From NCBI GenBank assembly GCA_023144635.1, contig JAGLFH010000062.1, positions 94,820-158,819 on the forward strand: a DNA stretch of 64,000 bases. The letters run 5' to 3'. The stretch comes from Candidatus Auribacterota bacterium. GTDB lineage: Bacteria; Auribacterota; JAFGBW01; JAFGJP01. Positions within the stretch are counted from its first letter, which is position 1. Every line of letters starts with the position of its first letter. A program made the translations under genes and the position numbers. Below, one piece after another: positions 56,996 through 64,000 of the stretch. The notes under the pieces were generated by a model that saw only the letters and a program-made list of their open reading frames with translations, did not search any database and was not told the origin of the DNA.

Positions 56996-57154
56996 TTATT
57001 TTATAAAACTAAATAAAAACCCTAAAAATGCTCCGTAAATGGCACCTCTTAGAGGAGTGCTTGTCAAAGGACATGCACCGCTCGCACATTTCCCGAAATA
57101 CCCCATTAACATTCCAAGCATTGCTCCGATAAAAATCCCAGCAAAAATTTTCAT
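56996..57154 (-). CDS. Small DUF6132-like membrane protein
   Basis: This 52-residue protein reads MKIFAGIFIGAMLGMLMGYF, then GKCASGACPLTSTPLRGAIY, then GAFLGFLFSFIK. Two glycine-rich hydrophobic segments flank a conserved-looking GKCxxGxCPLTSxPxxGxxYG core with two cysteines, as in the DUF6132 family. AAGGAG lies about 11 nt upstream of the ATG at 57152-57154. It fills the gap between the CoA-binding and thioredoxin genes with 11-21 nt spacing. The function is unknown; the cysteines and context suggest sulfur or redox chemistry at the membrane. Confidence 0.75.
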   Translation of the reverse strand: MKIFAGIFIGAMLGMLMGYFGKCASGACPLTSTPLRGAIYGAFLGFLFSFIK

Positions 57155-57175
57155 CCCATTACTGCTCCTTTTCAT

Positions 57176-57535
57176 TTAAAACTGTCCCGTCTTTAACATA
57201 ACCAATGTACAGGCATTAAGTGTAATGATCCCCTGTTCCTGCGCTTTTTTTTCCAAATCACTATTCTCTGCTCCCGGGTTGAAAATGATCCGCCTGGGTT
57301 TATGGGCAATAATATCATCCGCCAAAATATCTGATATTTGCTTCCCCACATACATCGTAATAGTATCAAGAGAAAAATCAATATCCTTTATTAAAGGATA
57401 AACATTTATGCCTTCAATATTCTTTATCTTTTTATGAACCGGAAAGACCTCATGCCCCTTCTCTTTTAAAAGCATTACTGCTTGATAGGAATACCGGTGA
57501 TGCTTATTAGAAGCCCCTACAACTGCAACTTTCAT
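57176..57535 (-). CDS. CoA-binding domain protein (YccU-like)
   Basis: This 119-residue Rossmann-type CoA-binding protein starts KVAVVGASNKHHRYSYQAV, continues GHEVFPVHKKIKNIEGINVY, and has IIFNPGAENSDLEKKAQEQG. The family binds CoA or related nucleotides; its physiological role is unclear. It is 4 nt upstream of nothing but repeats of the same operon: the methyltransferase gene ends 4 nt before it. A nearby CoA-disulfide-reductase-like gene makes a CoA-thiol link conceivable. Confidence 0.82.
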   Translation of the reverse strand: MKVAVVGASNKHHRYSYQAVMLLKEKGHEVFPVHKKIKNIEGINVYPLIKDIDFSLDTITMYVGKQISDILADDIIAHKPRRIIFNPGAENSDLEKKAQEQGIITLNACTLVMLKTGQF

Positions 57536-57539
57536 TTCA

Positions 57540-58232
57540 TCACTCCTTTGTGACTCGTATTTCTTTTCGTAACAACAATTTGTGAGAATTACGAGTTAAA
57601 GCGCTTATCACGACAAAAGATCCATCGCCATAACCTTTTTTAACAGGTTGAATATCTTTTACATCTTTAAGCTGGTTAAAAATAGTCTGTCCTAACTGAA
57701 AAGCACTAAAGCCTGCCTTTTTTAAATGCAACATAACTTCATCAGTCGAATAAAATTTCGCAGATTTATAGAAAACGCTTTCATTCTTATGCTGTTGATA
57801 CTGCCTTCCAATATCACTGCTTTTATCCACAAATCCTATTATGAACCGACCGTTTGGTTTTAATATTCTATAAGCTTCCCTAAAAGAAGCATCCAGATCA
57901 TCAACAAAACATATACTTGTTACCATCAAAGCAAAATCAAAAGTATCATCCGCAAACGGCAGATTTTCAGCTATACCGTTAATAACTTTAAGTCCGCGCT
58001 TTTTAGCTATCTTCCGCATTTGGGGAGATGGATCAACCCCTGTTTCAATTCCCAATGGAATAGCAAACCGGCCACTCCCTGCACCGATCTCAAGACCATT
58101 ACCATGTTCTGGTAAATACGTTTTTACAATCGCTAACTCAGACTGATAAACCAAGGGATATTTTTCAAACCACTTTTCGTATTGATCTGAATTATTTTCA
58201 AAAAGATCATTTTTTGTCATCTTCATATTCAT
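57540..58232 (-). CDS. SAM-dependent methyltransferase (UbiE/TehB-like)
   Basis: This class I methyltransferase has about 230 residues. SAM motif I is NGLEIGAGSGRFAIPLGIET, followed by GVDPSPQMRKIAKKRG, the acidic FDFALMVTSICFVDD and the LKPNGRFIIGFVD strand. I take the ATG at 58230-58232, preceded by GAGGA. It starts just past the end of the TDT channel gene (stop within 2 nt), so the two are coupled. Channel plus methyltransferase recalls tehA-tehB. Volatilising methylation of a chalcogen or metalloid is possible, but UbiE-like small-molecule methylation is an equal alternative. Confidence 0.8.
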   Translation of the reverse strand: MNMKMTKNDLFENNSDQYEKWFEKYPLVYQSELAIVKTYLPEHGNGLEIGAGSGRFAIPLGIETGVDPSPQMRKIAKKRGLKVINGIAENLPFADDTFDFALMVTSICFVDDLDASFREAYRILKPNGRFIIGFVDKSSDIGRQYQQHKNESVFYKSAKFYSTDEVMLHLKKAGFSAFQLGQTIFNQLKDVKDIQPVKKGYGDGSFVVISALTRNSHKLLLRKEIRVTKE

Positions 58233-58233
58233 A

Positions 58234-59202
58234 TCATTCCTCGTTAACACAGAGCTCCCGATATATTATTGCTTTACTTGTCCTGTAAGCCAAATAACTA
58301 ATTATCAAAGATAAAATAATTAATAAAATAAAAGCTAATATTTTAAAAAAAACATAACCTGTTTTATGGTACATTAGCATGGTCGCAATTGTTATTGCGG
58401 ACATTGGGAAGGAATATGCCCACCAGGATAAATAAAACTTTATTCTCGAAAACATTTTTACTTGAGCAAAAATAAATATTAACAAAAAAAGAGAAATATA
58501 ATATAAAATTCTCGAAAAAGGATCAATCAATCCAGTTAAATTTACATAGGCAATAAAAGCAATCGCCGGCGGAGCAAAAAGGATAAAAAATGTTGGAATT
58601 AATTTTTCAGGGATTGGATCATGAAAAATTAACCGATTAAAGACAATAACAAACAACGTTAACCACATGATCAATCCGATACTAAAAAAAAACCATGAAA
58701 TTTCCACAAATCCATGTTTAATGCCCGCAATTGGTACTATAACATTTCCTACAATAGGTATAAACCATGCCGGATTCATGTGGTGGTATTCTATTTTTGA
58801 ATTTTTCAACCATATTGATAAAACAATTATCGAAAAAGAAAGTTGTAAAATCGTTCCAATGATCCATAACACCCTAGATATTTGCATATTGATATTGAGA
58901 TATATTATGCTTGCGATTAAAATTATCTTTGCCAAAATTGGAAAAAAATTAATCTTAATAGGATGCTCTAATTCTTTTTTTAATTCTTCAGGATAATTGA
59001 ACACTTTAATCAAATAGATTGTTAAAATTATAGTGAAGACAGCTATTGTTAAATATAAAACATACGCATAACAATGAAAAAGTTTAAGAATATGTTCCGC
59101 TTTTTGCAGCACCAAAGCATATCCAATCAACCCGAGAGTTATGGAGAAAAAACTAATTGAAAAATTCTTTAATCTAATGTCTTCACTTATCTCTTTTGTC
59201 AT
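58234..59202 (-). CDS. TDT-family anion channel/transporter (TehA/SLAC1/Ssu1 type)
   Basis: This membrane protein of about 322 residues has about ten hydrophobic segments. It resembles the tellurite-resistance/dicarboxylate transporter family: the short start KNFSISFFSITLGLIGYALV, the mid motif HHMNPAWFIPIVGNVIVPIA, and ILFAPPAIAFIAYVNLTG. The family includes TehA (tellurite), Mae1 (malate), Ssu1 (sulfite efflux) and SLAC1 (anion channel), so the substrate is open. The context of thioredoxins and a CoA-disulfide reductase favours sulfite or another chalcogen oxyanion. The ATG at 59202 with AAAGG upstream is preferred to a GTG four codons earlier. Confidence 0.82.
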   Translation of the reverse strand: MTKEISEDIRLKNFSISFFSITLGLIGYALVLQKAEHILKLFHCYAYVLYLTIAVFTIILTIYLIKVFNYPEELKKELEHPIKINFFPILAKIILIASIIYLNINMQISRVLWIIGTILQLSFSIIVLSIWLKNSKIEYHHMNPAWFIPIVGNVIVPIAGIKHGFVEISWFFFSIGLIMWLTLFVIVFNRLIFHDPIPEKLIPTFFILFAPPAIAFIAYVNLTGLIDPFSRILYYISLFLLIFIFAQVKMFSRIKFYLSWWAYSFPMSAITIATMLMYHKTGYVFFKILAFILLIILSLIISYLAYRTSKAIIYRELCVNEE

Positions 59203-59240
59203 TTTCTTAATCACCTTTCATATAACAAATTAAAAAATAT

Positions 59241-59639
59241 TTATCCTAAGACAATATGCTGCCTGTTTTCGCCCTCATGTATCATTGCCTGAACTTCATC
59301 ATAGTGTTCTAACAATAAATGTTTTGCTTTTTCGACTTCATTATGGCGCACAATAACAGGAACAAAATTTCTGACCATTCGATTAATATTAGGACCAAAT
59401 CGTTTTGAAACAATAACAGAAACGCTTTTTTCCAAAAGCAATTCCTTCATATTGGAAGCCTTTATCTTATCACCATGAACATCTTCATCATCTTCTTCTT
59501 TTTCGCGAAAAGGGTTCTTAATAGTTTCGCTATATGTAAAACCATCCTTTTCCACACAATACAAATCATATTGGCAGGCATCTCCAAAATGCCTCCCCAT
59601 TAAAAAAATACCATCATCTGTCGCTATAGCACAATTCAT
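59241..59639 (-). CDS. NifX/NifB-domain (dinitrogenase iron-molybdenum cofactor family) protein
   Basis: This 132-residue protein has the NifX-like fold: MNCAIATDDGIFLMGRHFGD at the N-terminus, SVIVSKRFGPNINRMV, and an EEDDEDVHGDKIKASN linker. Small stand-alone members (MTH1175 type) occur in many anaerobes without nitrogenase and are thought to bind iron-sulfur or metal clusters. The family's GxxFG and GPN-like positions are seen. No nif genes are present, so it is not nitrogenase-related here. A ferredoxin gene lies 51 nt upstream. Confidence 0.8.
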   Translation of the reverse strand: MNCAIATDDGIFLMGRHFGDACQYDLYCVEKDGFTYSETIKNPFREKEEDDEDVHGDKIKASNMKELLLEKSVSVIVSKRFGPNINRMVRNFVPVIVRHNEVEKAKHLLLEHYDEVQAMIHEGENRQHIVLG

Positions 59640-59690
59640 TTTTTTCCTCTTTTTATATTAAAATTTACCGTTTAAAAAATCCCATCCATA

Positions 59691-59909
59691 CTACCGCATT
59701 CTCCTGCCGGCTCCATGTCCGCGCAACAAAGGATTTTCGCTGTTGGGCCGTATGGTCTTCTGAGGGCAGGCAATAATACATGCACCGCATTTTATGCACT
59801 TATCCTGATCGATCAAAGCACTTTGCCCTTTTATACTAATTGCCTGAACAGGACAAACAGGCACACAAGCCTTACAATTAGTACATAATTCTGATTTTAC
59901 AAAAGGCAT
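59691..59909 (-). CDS. 2[4Fe-4S] ferredoxin
   Basis: This 72-residue bacterial-type ferredoxin has two classic motifs, CTNCKACVPVCP and CIKCGACIIACP, which bind two [4Fe-4S] clusters for low-potential electron transfer. A basic tail follows (RPNSENPLLRGHGAGRRMR). It probably donates to or accepts from the flavoprotein or NifX-like neighbour. Confidence 0.93.
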   Translation of the reverse strand: MPFVKSELCTNCKACVPVCPVQAISIKGQSALIDQDKCIKCGACIIACPQKTIRPNSENPLLRGHGAGRRMR

Positions 59910-59982
59910 TTTTTTACTTCCTTTCTATTTATTAAGCTCACCTGTTTTTTCAATATAATTAAACTGTAGTCATCGGTTAAAA

Positions 59983-61338
59983 TTATGAAACATTTTTCAC
60001 TTTTTGAAGAATTTCTTCTGCACAAGCCACCATAAGATTATTTGCCGGAAAAAACGATTGGTACGGCTGTGCAGAATAGCTGAAATGAACCAGATCAGAG
60101 ACCTTAATACCATACTGAACAGCCATTGTTATTAAATCTACTTTATCTGTTACCGGTTCTCCGCCAACCACCTGACCTCCTAGAACACGCAAAGAATCTT
60201 TATCTGCAATCAATTTCATTCTTACTTTTTTAGCAAACGGCATAACAGGAAAAGCCGTGGTGAATTCGGCATACCCGGTAACAACTGAAAAATTTTCCCT
60301 GGATTTTTTTTCAGTAAATCCTGTACCTCCTATAAAATAATGCTCTATCTTGGTTGCCGCACCATTAAAAAAACCTCTATATTCTCTAGTATCACCAAGA
60401 ATATTCTTCGCTGCAATTTTCCCCATGGGCACAGCATTGGTCGCTAATTTTCCTCCTATCACATTACCCGAAATTCCGCTTTTAAACTGAACACAATCAC
60501 CGACCGCATAAACATCTTTAATATTGGTTTCCATCTTTTCATTGACAATAATACCGTCTTTTTCTACAGACAGATCAGTATCTTTAAATAGATCAATCTC
60601 AGGCTTCATGCCTACAGCAAAAACAACAACTCCTTCTTCACTATCAGAACCATCTGCGTTAAAAGAAATTTCTTTGCCATTTTCTAAGACCACACCAGAC
60701 ACAGCACGTTCACCCTTTAAAGCTCTGACTCTATCTCCCAGAATAAGATGTATGCCGGAATTTTTAAGAGTATCCTGAGTATCTTTAACCATCTCTATAT
60801 CCATCATCTGAGGAAGCACATGGGACTTCATATCAATAAGATAAGTCTCTATTTTTGCGTTATTTAATGCCTGAGCAAGCTCTATTCCTATGGCCCCGGC
60901 TCCTACAACAACAGCTTTTTTTATACCAGCATCCCTATAGGCTAAAAGAGATTTTAAATCATCTTCCGTCTTAAAGGTAAAAACACCTTTTAATGATGAA
61001 CCCTCTATTGGCGGCAACAGAGGAACAGCTCCTGTTGCAATAACAAGCTTTTCATATGTGTAGCAGTCTCCCTTTGCCGTAACAACGCTTTTTGATTCAA
61101 AATCCACTTCTATAGCTTTATCACGAATAAGAACAGCACCAGTATTTGTAACAATTGCGTCCTTTTTTAGACTTTTATCAAACGGAATGATGTTTTCTAT
61201 CACATATGGCATGGCGCAGTAAATCATAGAATAATCTTCCGGCCGGATAAGCGCGACTTTTTTTCTGTTGCTAATATTTTTTGCAATCGTAATAGCTGCC
61301 GGCCCGCCTCCAATAATCAACACTTCAATATCTATCAT
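59983..61338 (-). CDS. CoA-disulfide-reductase / NADH-oxidase-type flavoprotein
   Basis: This 451-residue pyridine nucleotide-disulfide oxidoreductase starts with the FAD motif LIIGGGPAAITIAKNI. The single redox cysteine is in MIYCAMPYVIENIIPF, the place of the SFxxCxLPY motif of CoA-disulfide reductases and NADH oxidases. It continues with AVVVGAGAIGIELAQALNNA (NADH site), DVYAVGDCVQFKSG (FAD site) and the C-terminal dimer domain with HFSYSAQPYQSFFPANN. No rhodanese domain is fused. Candidates are reduction of CoA disulfide or CoA persulfide, or O2 reduction; context favours thiol/persulfide chemistry. Confidence 0.85.
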   Translation of the reverse strand: MIDIEVLIIGGGPAAITIAKNISNRKKVALIRPEDYSMIYCAMPYVIENIIPFDKSLKKDAIVTNTGAVLIRDKAIEVDFESKSVVTAKGDCYTYEKLVIATGAVPLLPPIEGSSLKGVFTFKTEDDLKSLLAYRDAGIKKAVVVGAGAIGIELAQALNNAKIETYLIDMKSHVLPQMMDIEMVKDTQDTLKNSGIHLILGDRVRALKGERAVSGVVLENGKEISFNADGSDSEEGVVVFAVGMKPEIDLFKDTDLSVEKDGIIVNEKMETNIKDVYAVGDCVQFKSGISGNVIGGKLATNAVPMGKIAAKNILGDTREYRGFFNGAATKIEHYFIGGTGFTEKKSRENFSVVTGYAEFTTAFPVMPFAKKVRMKLIADKDSLRVLGGQVVGGEPVTDKVDLITMAVQYGIKVSDLVHFSYSAQPYQSFFPANNLMVACAEEILQKVKNVS

Positions 61339-61410
61339 AAAACCTCTTTATTAATTGTAGACAACATCATTTTAAAAAAATTGCTTCTTAACTTATAACT
61401 CAACAAATAA

Positions 61411-61605
61411 TCAAAATGGACAACAGCCCGTTGAACATGATTGACCGCCATGAGATCCTTTAACCTTTATAGCAGGAGCTGTAATCAGCTTAATAATATC
61501 CTTGCTGTAACATTTGGGACACTCTAGCCTGGATTTTTCTTTAGTGACACCTATTAAAAGATCAAATATTTCTTGGCATTCCTGGCACTCATATGAAAAA
61601 ATCAT
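61411..61605 (-). CDS. FmdB-type zinc ribbon protein
   Basis: This 64-residue protein has a zinc ribbon FSYECQECQEIFDLLI...CPKCYSKDI (two CxxC pairs), the FmdB/CxxC_CXXC regulatory-protein pattern, then LITAPAIKVKGSHGG and a cysteine-rich end SCSTGCCPF. The extra C-terminal cysteines (CSTGCC) could bind a metal or serve redox chemistry. FmdB homologues were proposed as regulators but are mostly uncharacterised. Confidence 0.85.
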   Translation of the reverse strand: MIFSYECQECQEIFDLLIGVTKEKSRLECPKCYSKDIIKLITAPAIKVKGSHGGQSCSTGCCPF

Positions 61606-61651
61606 AACTTCCTTCTTTCTTTTAGTATTTAGACTTCTTCTCTATTTCCTA

Positions 61652-61969
61652 TTAAACAAATTGTGACACCATAGATTCTAACTGAGATTTAGAAAGCGCA
61701 CCGATTTCTTTTTTTACAACTTTACCGTTTTTGAAAACAGCCAGAGTCGGAATACTCATTACCCCATAATCACTCGATGTTTGAGGTGCTTCATCCACAT
61801 TTATCTTACACACTTTTAATCTGCCATCATATTCCTTTGCAATTTCTTCAACTGTTGGTGCTATCATGCGGCACGGCGCACACCAAGGGGCCCAGAAATC
61901 CACCAATACCGGAAGTTCTGATTTTAAAATTTCATTTTCAAAATTCACATCTTTTACATTCTTTTCCAT
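61652..61969 (-). CDS. trxA: Thioredoxin
   Basis: This 105-residue thioredoxin has the active site FWAPWCAPCRMIAPTVEEIA. The usual Gly is Ala (WCAPC), a known variant; the cis-proline is in VMSIPTLAVFKNGK. It is cytosolic and reduces protein disulfides or persulfides. It is the first gene after arsR in the same run; the 69-nt gap between them holds a candidate operator (61998-62021). Confidence 0.95.
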   Translation of the reverse strand: MEKNVKDVNFENEILKSELPVLVDFWAPWCAPCRMIAPTVEEIAKEYDGRLKVCKINVDEAPQTSSDYGVMSIPTLAVFKNGKVVKKEIGALSKSQLESMVSQFV

Positions 61970-61997
61970 CTTACTCCTCCTTTTACAATTTTCATTT

Positions 61998-62021
61998 ATC
62001 GTTATATCCTAATAATACGAT
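61998..62021. promoter_or_regulatory. Candidate ArsR operator between arsR and trxA
   Basis: ATCGTTATATCCTAATA (61998-62014) closely matches GATCGTTATATCGTAATA read on the minus strand upstream of arsR (about 62335-62353). The present site is also an imperfect inverted repeat, ATCGT...ACGAT (61998-62002, 62017-62021). Two like sites flanking the regulator gene suggest autoregulation and control of the operon. Binding is inferred. Confidence 0.55.
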
Positions 62022-62038
62022 CAATAAAATAAAAAAAA

Positions 62039-62299
62039 TTATTGGTTCAGCACACGCACGATATTGCGCACTTTCTTATCAACAACCCTATAACATGTCC
62101 TTACTCCTTCCTTTTTAGCAACAACAATACCTCTACTTTTTAATATTCCCAAATGCTGAGATGCTGTTGACTGGGGAATGTTCAGCACATCTACGATCCT
62201 GTTAACATTACATTCATTATTCATAAGACCTTCTACCATTTTTAACCGAATGGGATGCCCCAGCGCTTTTAATATTTCACTCTCTTTTTCGTAATTCAT
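62039..62299 (-). CDS. ArsR-family transcriptional regulator
   Basis: This 86-residue winged-helix repressor has ALGHPIRLKMVEGLM (helices 1-2), the recognition helix PQSTASQHLGILKSRGI, and a wing VVAKKEGVRTCYRVVD. It lacks the ELCVCDL metal motif of ArsR and SmtB. Two cysteines remain: C30 in NNECNVNRI at the same helix, and C69 in the wing. A two-cysteine pattern suggests sensing of thiols, persulfide or a metalloid. It heads the minus-strand run that starts with thioredoxin. Candidate operators lie on both sides. Confidence 0.9.
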   Translation of the reverse strand: MNYEKESEILKALGHPIRLKMVEGLMNNECNVNRIVDVLNIPQSTASQHLGILKSRGIVVAKKEGVRTCYRVVDKKVRNIVRVLNQ

Positions 62300-62615
62300 A
62301 GTTTTATTGCATCCTATAATATTGCATTATCAATATATTACGATATAACGATCCTTATGTCAAGAGGACATTGCAAATATTTTTATTGGCTATTTGTCGG
62401 ACTTTTCCTTTTACTTACAACCCACAACTAAAATACTGCGCTTTAGCAGACATTTTCTACAATGTTCACAAAACACTCCTTGAACCATTTTCCGTCAAAG
62501 ACAGCTCCGCCTCCCTACAGCATTTATACTTTTTTCAATCATTCTTTCCGCATAAGCGGAAACTCCTTAATTTGTCATTTGACATTTGTAATTTGAATTT
62601 TTTTGTTTTATCTTC
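62300..62615. other. 316-nt gap upstream of arsR
   Basis: The arsR-proximal part (62300-62360) is AT-rich and holds the second candidate operator (GATATAACGAT at 62342-62352 on the + strand) and TATTGCAT direct repeats. The far part contains a 'tttgtcatttgacatttgta' word (about 62572-62591) similar to 25525-25544, and otherwise nothing recognisable. No gene is seen here. Confidence 0.5.
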
Positions 62616-63134
62616 CTATCTCTTATATAGTCCTACTATCTCAGCTTCAGCAAGCACATGTCCGGATATCGCCTTTAAAACATCTTCTTTTAAAACACCT
62701 TCTTTAAGATCAAGCATTATATCAATTGCATAGAGCTTAAAAAAATATCTGTGCGGTTTTCCCGGAGGAGGGTATGGACCGCCATAACCAAGAGAGCCAA
62801 AATCACTTTTTCCCTGTATGCTACCATCAGTCAATTTCCCATCATGCGGAACATTTTCTTCTAATACTGTTTTTTCTTTAGGAATATTAAATATCACCCA
62901 ATGCACCCATGTACCTACAGGCGCATCAGGGTCATCACATATTAAGACAAAACTCATTGTATCTTTAGGCACACCAGACCATGAAAGAGGCGGTGAAAAA
63001 TTACTTGGCCTATAAGCATGTTTTGAAGGAATGAACGCATTATTATTAAAGCTGGAACTTTTTATTTCCATTGCTGAAATATTCTTAACAAACATAAATA
63101 ATGAAAAAAGCATAAACAATATTATCGTTTTCAT
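62616..63134 (-). CDS. PEBP family protein (YbhB/YbcL type), exported
   Basis: This 172-residue Raf-kinase-inhibitor-like phosphatidylethanolamine-binding protein has a signal peptide (MKTIILFMLFSLFMFVKNIS, cut near AMEIKSSS). The family motifs are present: SPPLSWSGVPKDTMSFVLI, CDDPDAPVGTWVHWVIFNIP, and GYGGPYPPPGKPHRYFFKLY. Bacterial members have unclear roles. AAGGGGG precedes the ATG. Orientation is opposite to the tRNA that lies 80 nt upstream. Confidence 0.9.
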   Translation of the reverse strand: MKTIILFMLFSLFMFVKNISAMEIKSSSFNNNAFIPSKHAYRPSNFSPPLSWSGVPKDTMSFVLICDDPDAPVGTWVHWVIFNIPKEKTVLEENVPHDGKLTDGSIQGKSDFGSLGYGGPYPPPGKPHRYFFKLYAIDIMLDLKEGVLKEDVLKAISGHVLAEAEIVGLYKR

Positions 63135-63214
63135 AAAATCCCCCTTAAAAAAATTTTATTTGATTTTATAAAATATTATTGTTAGTATGTGGCACTTTCA
63201 GTTGTGCTTTATAT

Positions 63215-63287
63215 GGCCCCTTCGTCTAGTGGCCTAGGACGTATGGTTCTCAGCCATAAAACAGGGGTTCGATTCCCCTAGGGGCTA
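63215..63287 (+). tRNA. tRNA-Glu (anticodon CTC)
   Basis: The gene is 73 nt. The acceptor stem GGCCCCT (63215-63221) pairs with AGGGGCT (63280-63286), G1-U72 being a wobble, and A73 is the discriminator. Anticodon stem TATGG (63242-63246) pairs with CCATA (63254-63258) around loop TTCTCAG, giving anticodon CTC at 63249-63251, which reads GAG. The T arm is AGGGGTTCGATTCCCCT. CCA is not encoded. A second tRNA-Glu (TTC) must be elsewhere. Confidence 0.95.
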
Positions 63288-63341
63288 TTTAAACACATCA
63301 AAAAACTTATTTTCATTTCAAATAACCAATTTATATTTAAA

Positions 63342-63950
63342 TCATCTCTCTTTATCTATCATTACCCTGTTATGAAGAGCTCTTTCTAAAGTAACAGAAT
63401 TTGCAGCATCAAGCGTGACACCGTAAGGAATACCAAACGCAATACGGGAAATGTTGATATTTTTTTCATCTTTAAAAAGCTCTACTATATATTCAGCAGT
63501 TGCTTCACCTTCAAGATCAGCACCTGTTGCGATTATAAGCTCTTTTATTTTTTCTTCACTTACACGTTTTTGAAGTTTCACTAGGCTTAAATCCTCTGGG
63601 CCTACACCTTCCATTGGAGATAGTTTACCACCAAGGATATGATACAGGCCATTATATCGAGAAGATTTTTCAAACAATGCAATATCTTTAGGAACTTCTA
63701 CAATACAAATGGTTTTTCTATCTCTTGCATCATCACTGCACATGATACAAATTGGTTTTTCAGAATAATTCCCGCATTTTATACATGTTTTTACGTGGTC
63801 TAACATCTCTGTAAGATCATGTATAAACTTAAGTAAGGTATTTCGGGGGAGTTCGAGAATGTATATCACTATCCTCTCAGCTGATTTACTGCCCATACCG
63901 GGAAAAGAGCTGAACCACTCAATCATTTTTTTCATTTTTTTAGGATACAT
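63342..63950 (-). CDS. recR: Recombination protein RecR
   Basis: RecR acts with RecF/RecO in loading RecA at gaps. The 202 residues comprise an N-terminal helix-hairpin-helix (FSSFPGMGSKSAERIVIYIL), a zinc finger CIKCGNYSEKPICIMCSD, and a Toprim domain (TICIVEVPKDIALFEKS; IIATGADLEGEATAEYI), with a C-terminal Walker B-like end. Upstream, the distal part of an element B copy begins 9 nt before the start codon. In many bacteria dnaX and ybaB precede recR; those would lie beyond the window. Confidence 0.95.
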   Translation of the reverse strand: MYPKKMKKMIEWFSSFPGMGSKSAERIVIYILELPRNTLLKFIHDLTEMLDHVKTCIKCGNYSEKPICIMCSDDARDRKTICIVEVPKDIALFEKSSRYNGLYHILGGKLSPMEGVGPEDLSLVKLQKRVSEEKIKELIIATGADLEGEATAEYIVELFKDEKNINISRIAFGIPYGVTLDAANSVTLERALHNRVMIDKER

Positions 63951-63958
63951 GATAAATT

Positions 63959-64000
63959 TAAGTGCCTAAAGTGAACTAAAGTTAAAAGTACTTAAAATTA
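63959..64000 (-). repeat. Element B, distal end of a copy cut by the window edge
   Basis: The + strand reads AAGTGCCTAAAGTGAACTAA then AGTTAAAAGTACTTAAAATT to the window end. This matches the distal end of element B (as in copy 2: AAGTGCCTAAAGT, then AGTACTTAAAGTTAAA) in the orientation of recR. The missing part should continue upstream toward the stop codon of the preceding gene. Confidence 0.6.

Noticed and set aside
59241..59639. Nitrogenase cofactor biosynthesis gene
   Set aside because: The NifX-like fold is clear but no other nif gene is present, and stand-alone relatives are common in non-fixing anaerobes.

Overview
This window comes from an AT-rich bacterial chromosome, probably a Gram-negative lineage from an uncultivated or poorly sampled phylum. 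The Gram-negative assignment rests on a Kdo/WaaP-type lipopolysaccharide kinase, an RND exporter, DsbD, periplasmic CtpA with a YibQ-like deacetylase, and a long GyrB carrying the insert usual in Gram-negative bacteria. I cannot place it at phylum level from sequence alone. There is no rRNA, prophage, transposase or CRISPR array. One tRNA (Glu, anticodon CTC) is present. Genes are dense and ordinary in codon use. The gaps between them are crowded with short dispersed repeats and hairpins.

Layout. 0.2-5.6 kb: queA and tgt (queuosine tRNA modification) are separated by a convergent AbiE-type toxin/antitoxin pair with two long palindromes over two promoters. 5.6-9.1 kb: a DUF115/Maf-like protein, a GT2-TPR glycosyltransferase and ispF. 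9.3-18.3 kb: the replication directon dnaN-recF-DUF721(dciA-like)-gyrB-gyrA-serS. 18.8-21.8 kb: glyS, a PilX/MshP-like pilin and a two-subunit class I fumarase, translationally coupled. 21.9-27.6 kb: rnc, a PilZ protein, a HAD phosphatase, rsmD, trpF, trpC and apbE. 27.9-38.1 kb: a complete pyrimidine operon pyrR-pyrB-pyrC-carA-carB-pyrK-pyrD-pyrF in Bacillus order, preceded by a recognisable PyrR-binding loop and intrinsic terminator. 38.1-50.2 kb: HAMP-only and HAD proteins, tsaD, yibQ-like, ctpA, a split transketolase, panD, efp, acpS, a methyltransferase and an LPS kinase. 50.2-62.3 kb: a minus-strand run of redox and transport genes (RND pump, DsbD, DnaJ-like, thioredoxin-reductase-like flavoprotein with an atypical thioredoxin, DUF6132, CoA-binding protein, SAM methyltransferase, TDT/TehA channel, NifX-like, ferredoxin, CoA-disulfide-reductase-like flavoprotein, FmdB zinc ribbon, thioredoxin) headed by an ArsR regulator. 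62.6-64 kb: a PEBP protein, tRNA-Glu and recR.

Most worth following up: (1) the AbiE locus, where toxin and antitoxin converge instead of forming an operon, and the antitoxin has tandem consensus promoters each overlapped by a perfect 28-30 bp palindrome; (2) the PyrR attenuator; (3) an undescribed intergenic element of about 130 bp (called element B here), found in one orientation directly after the stop codons of three unrelated genes and truncated at the window end; (4) covarying hairpin repeats; (5) the ArsR-headed thiol/chalcogen redox island. Functions of the hypothetical genes and all regulatory calls are inferences from sequence reading only.
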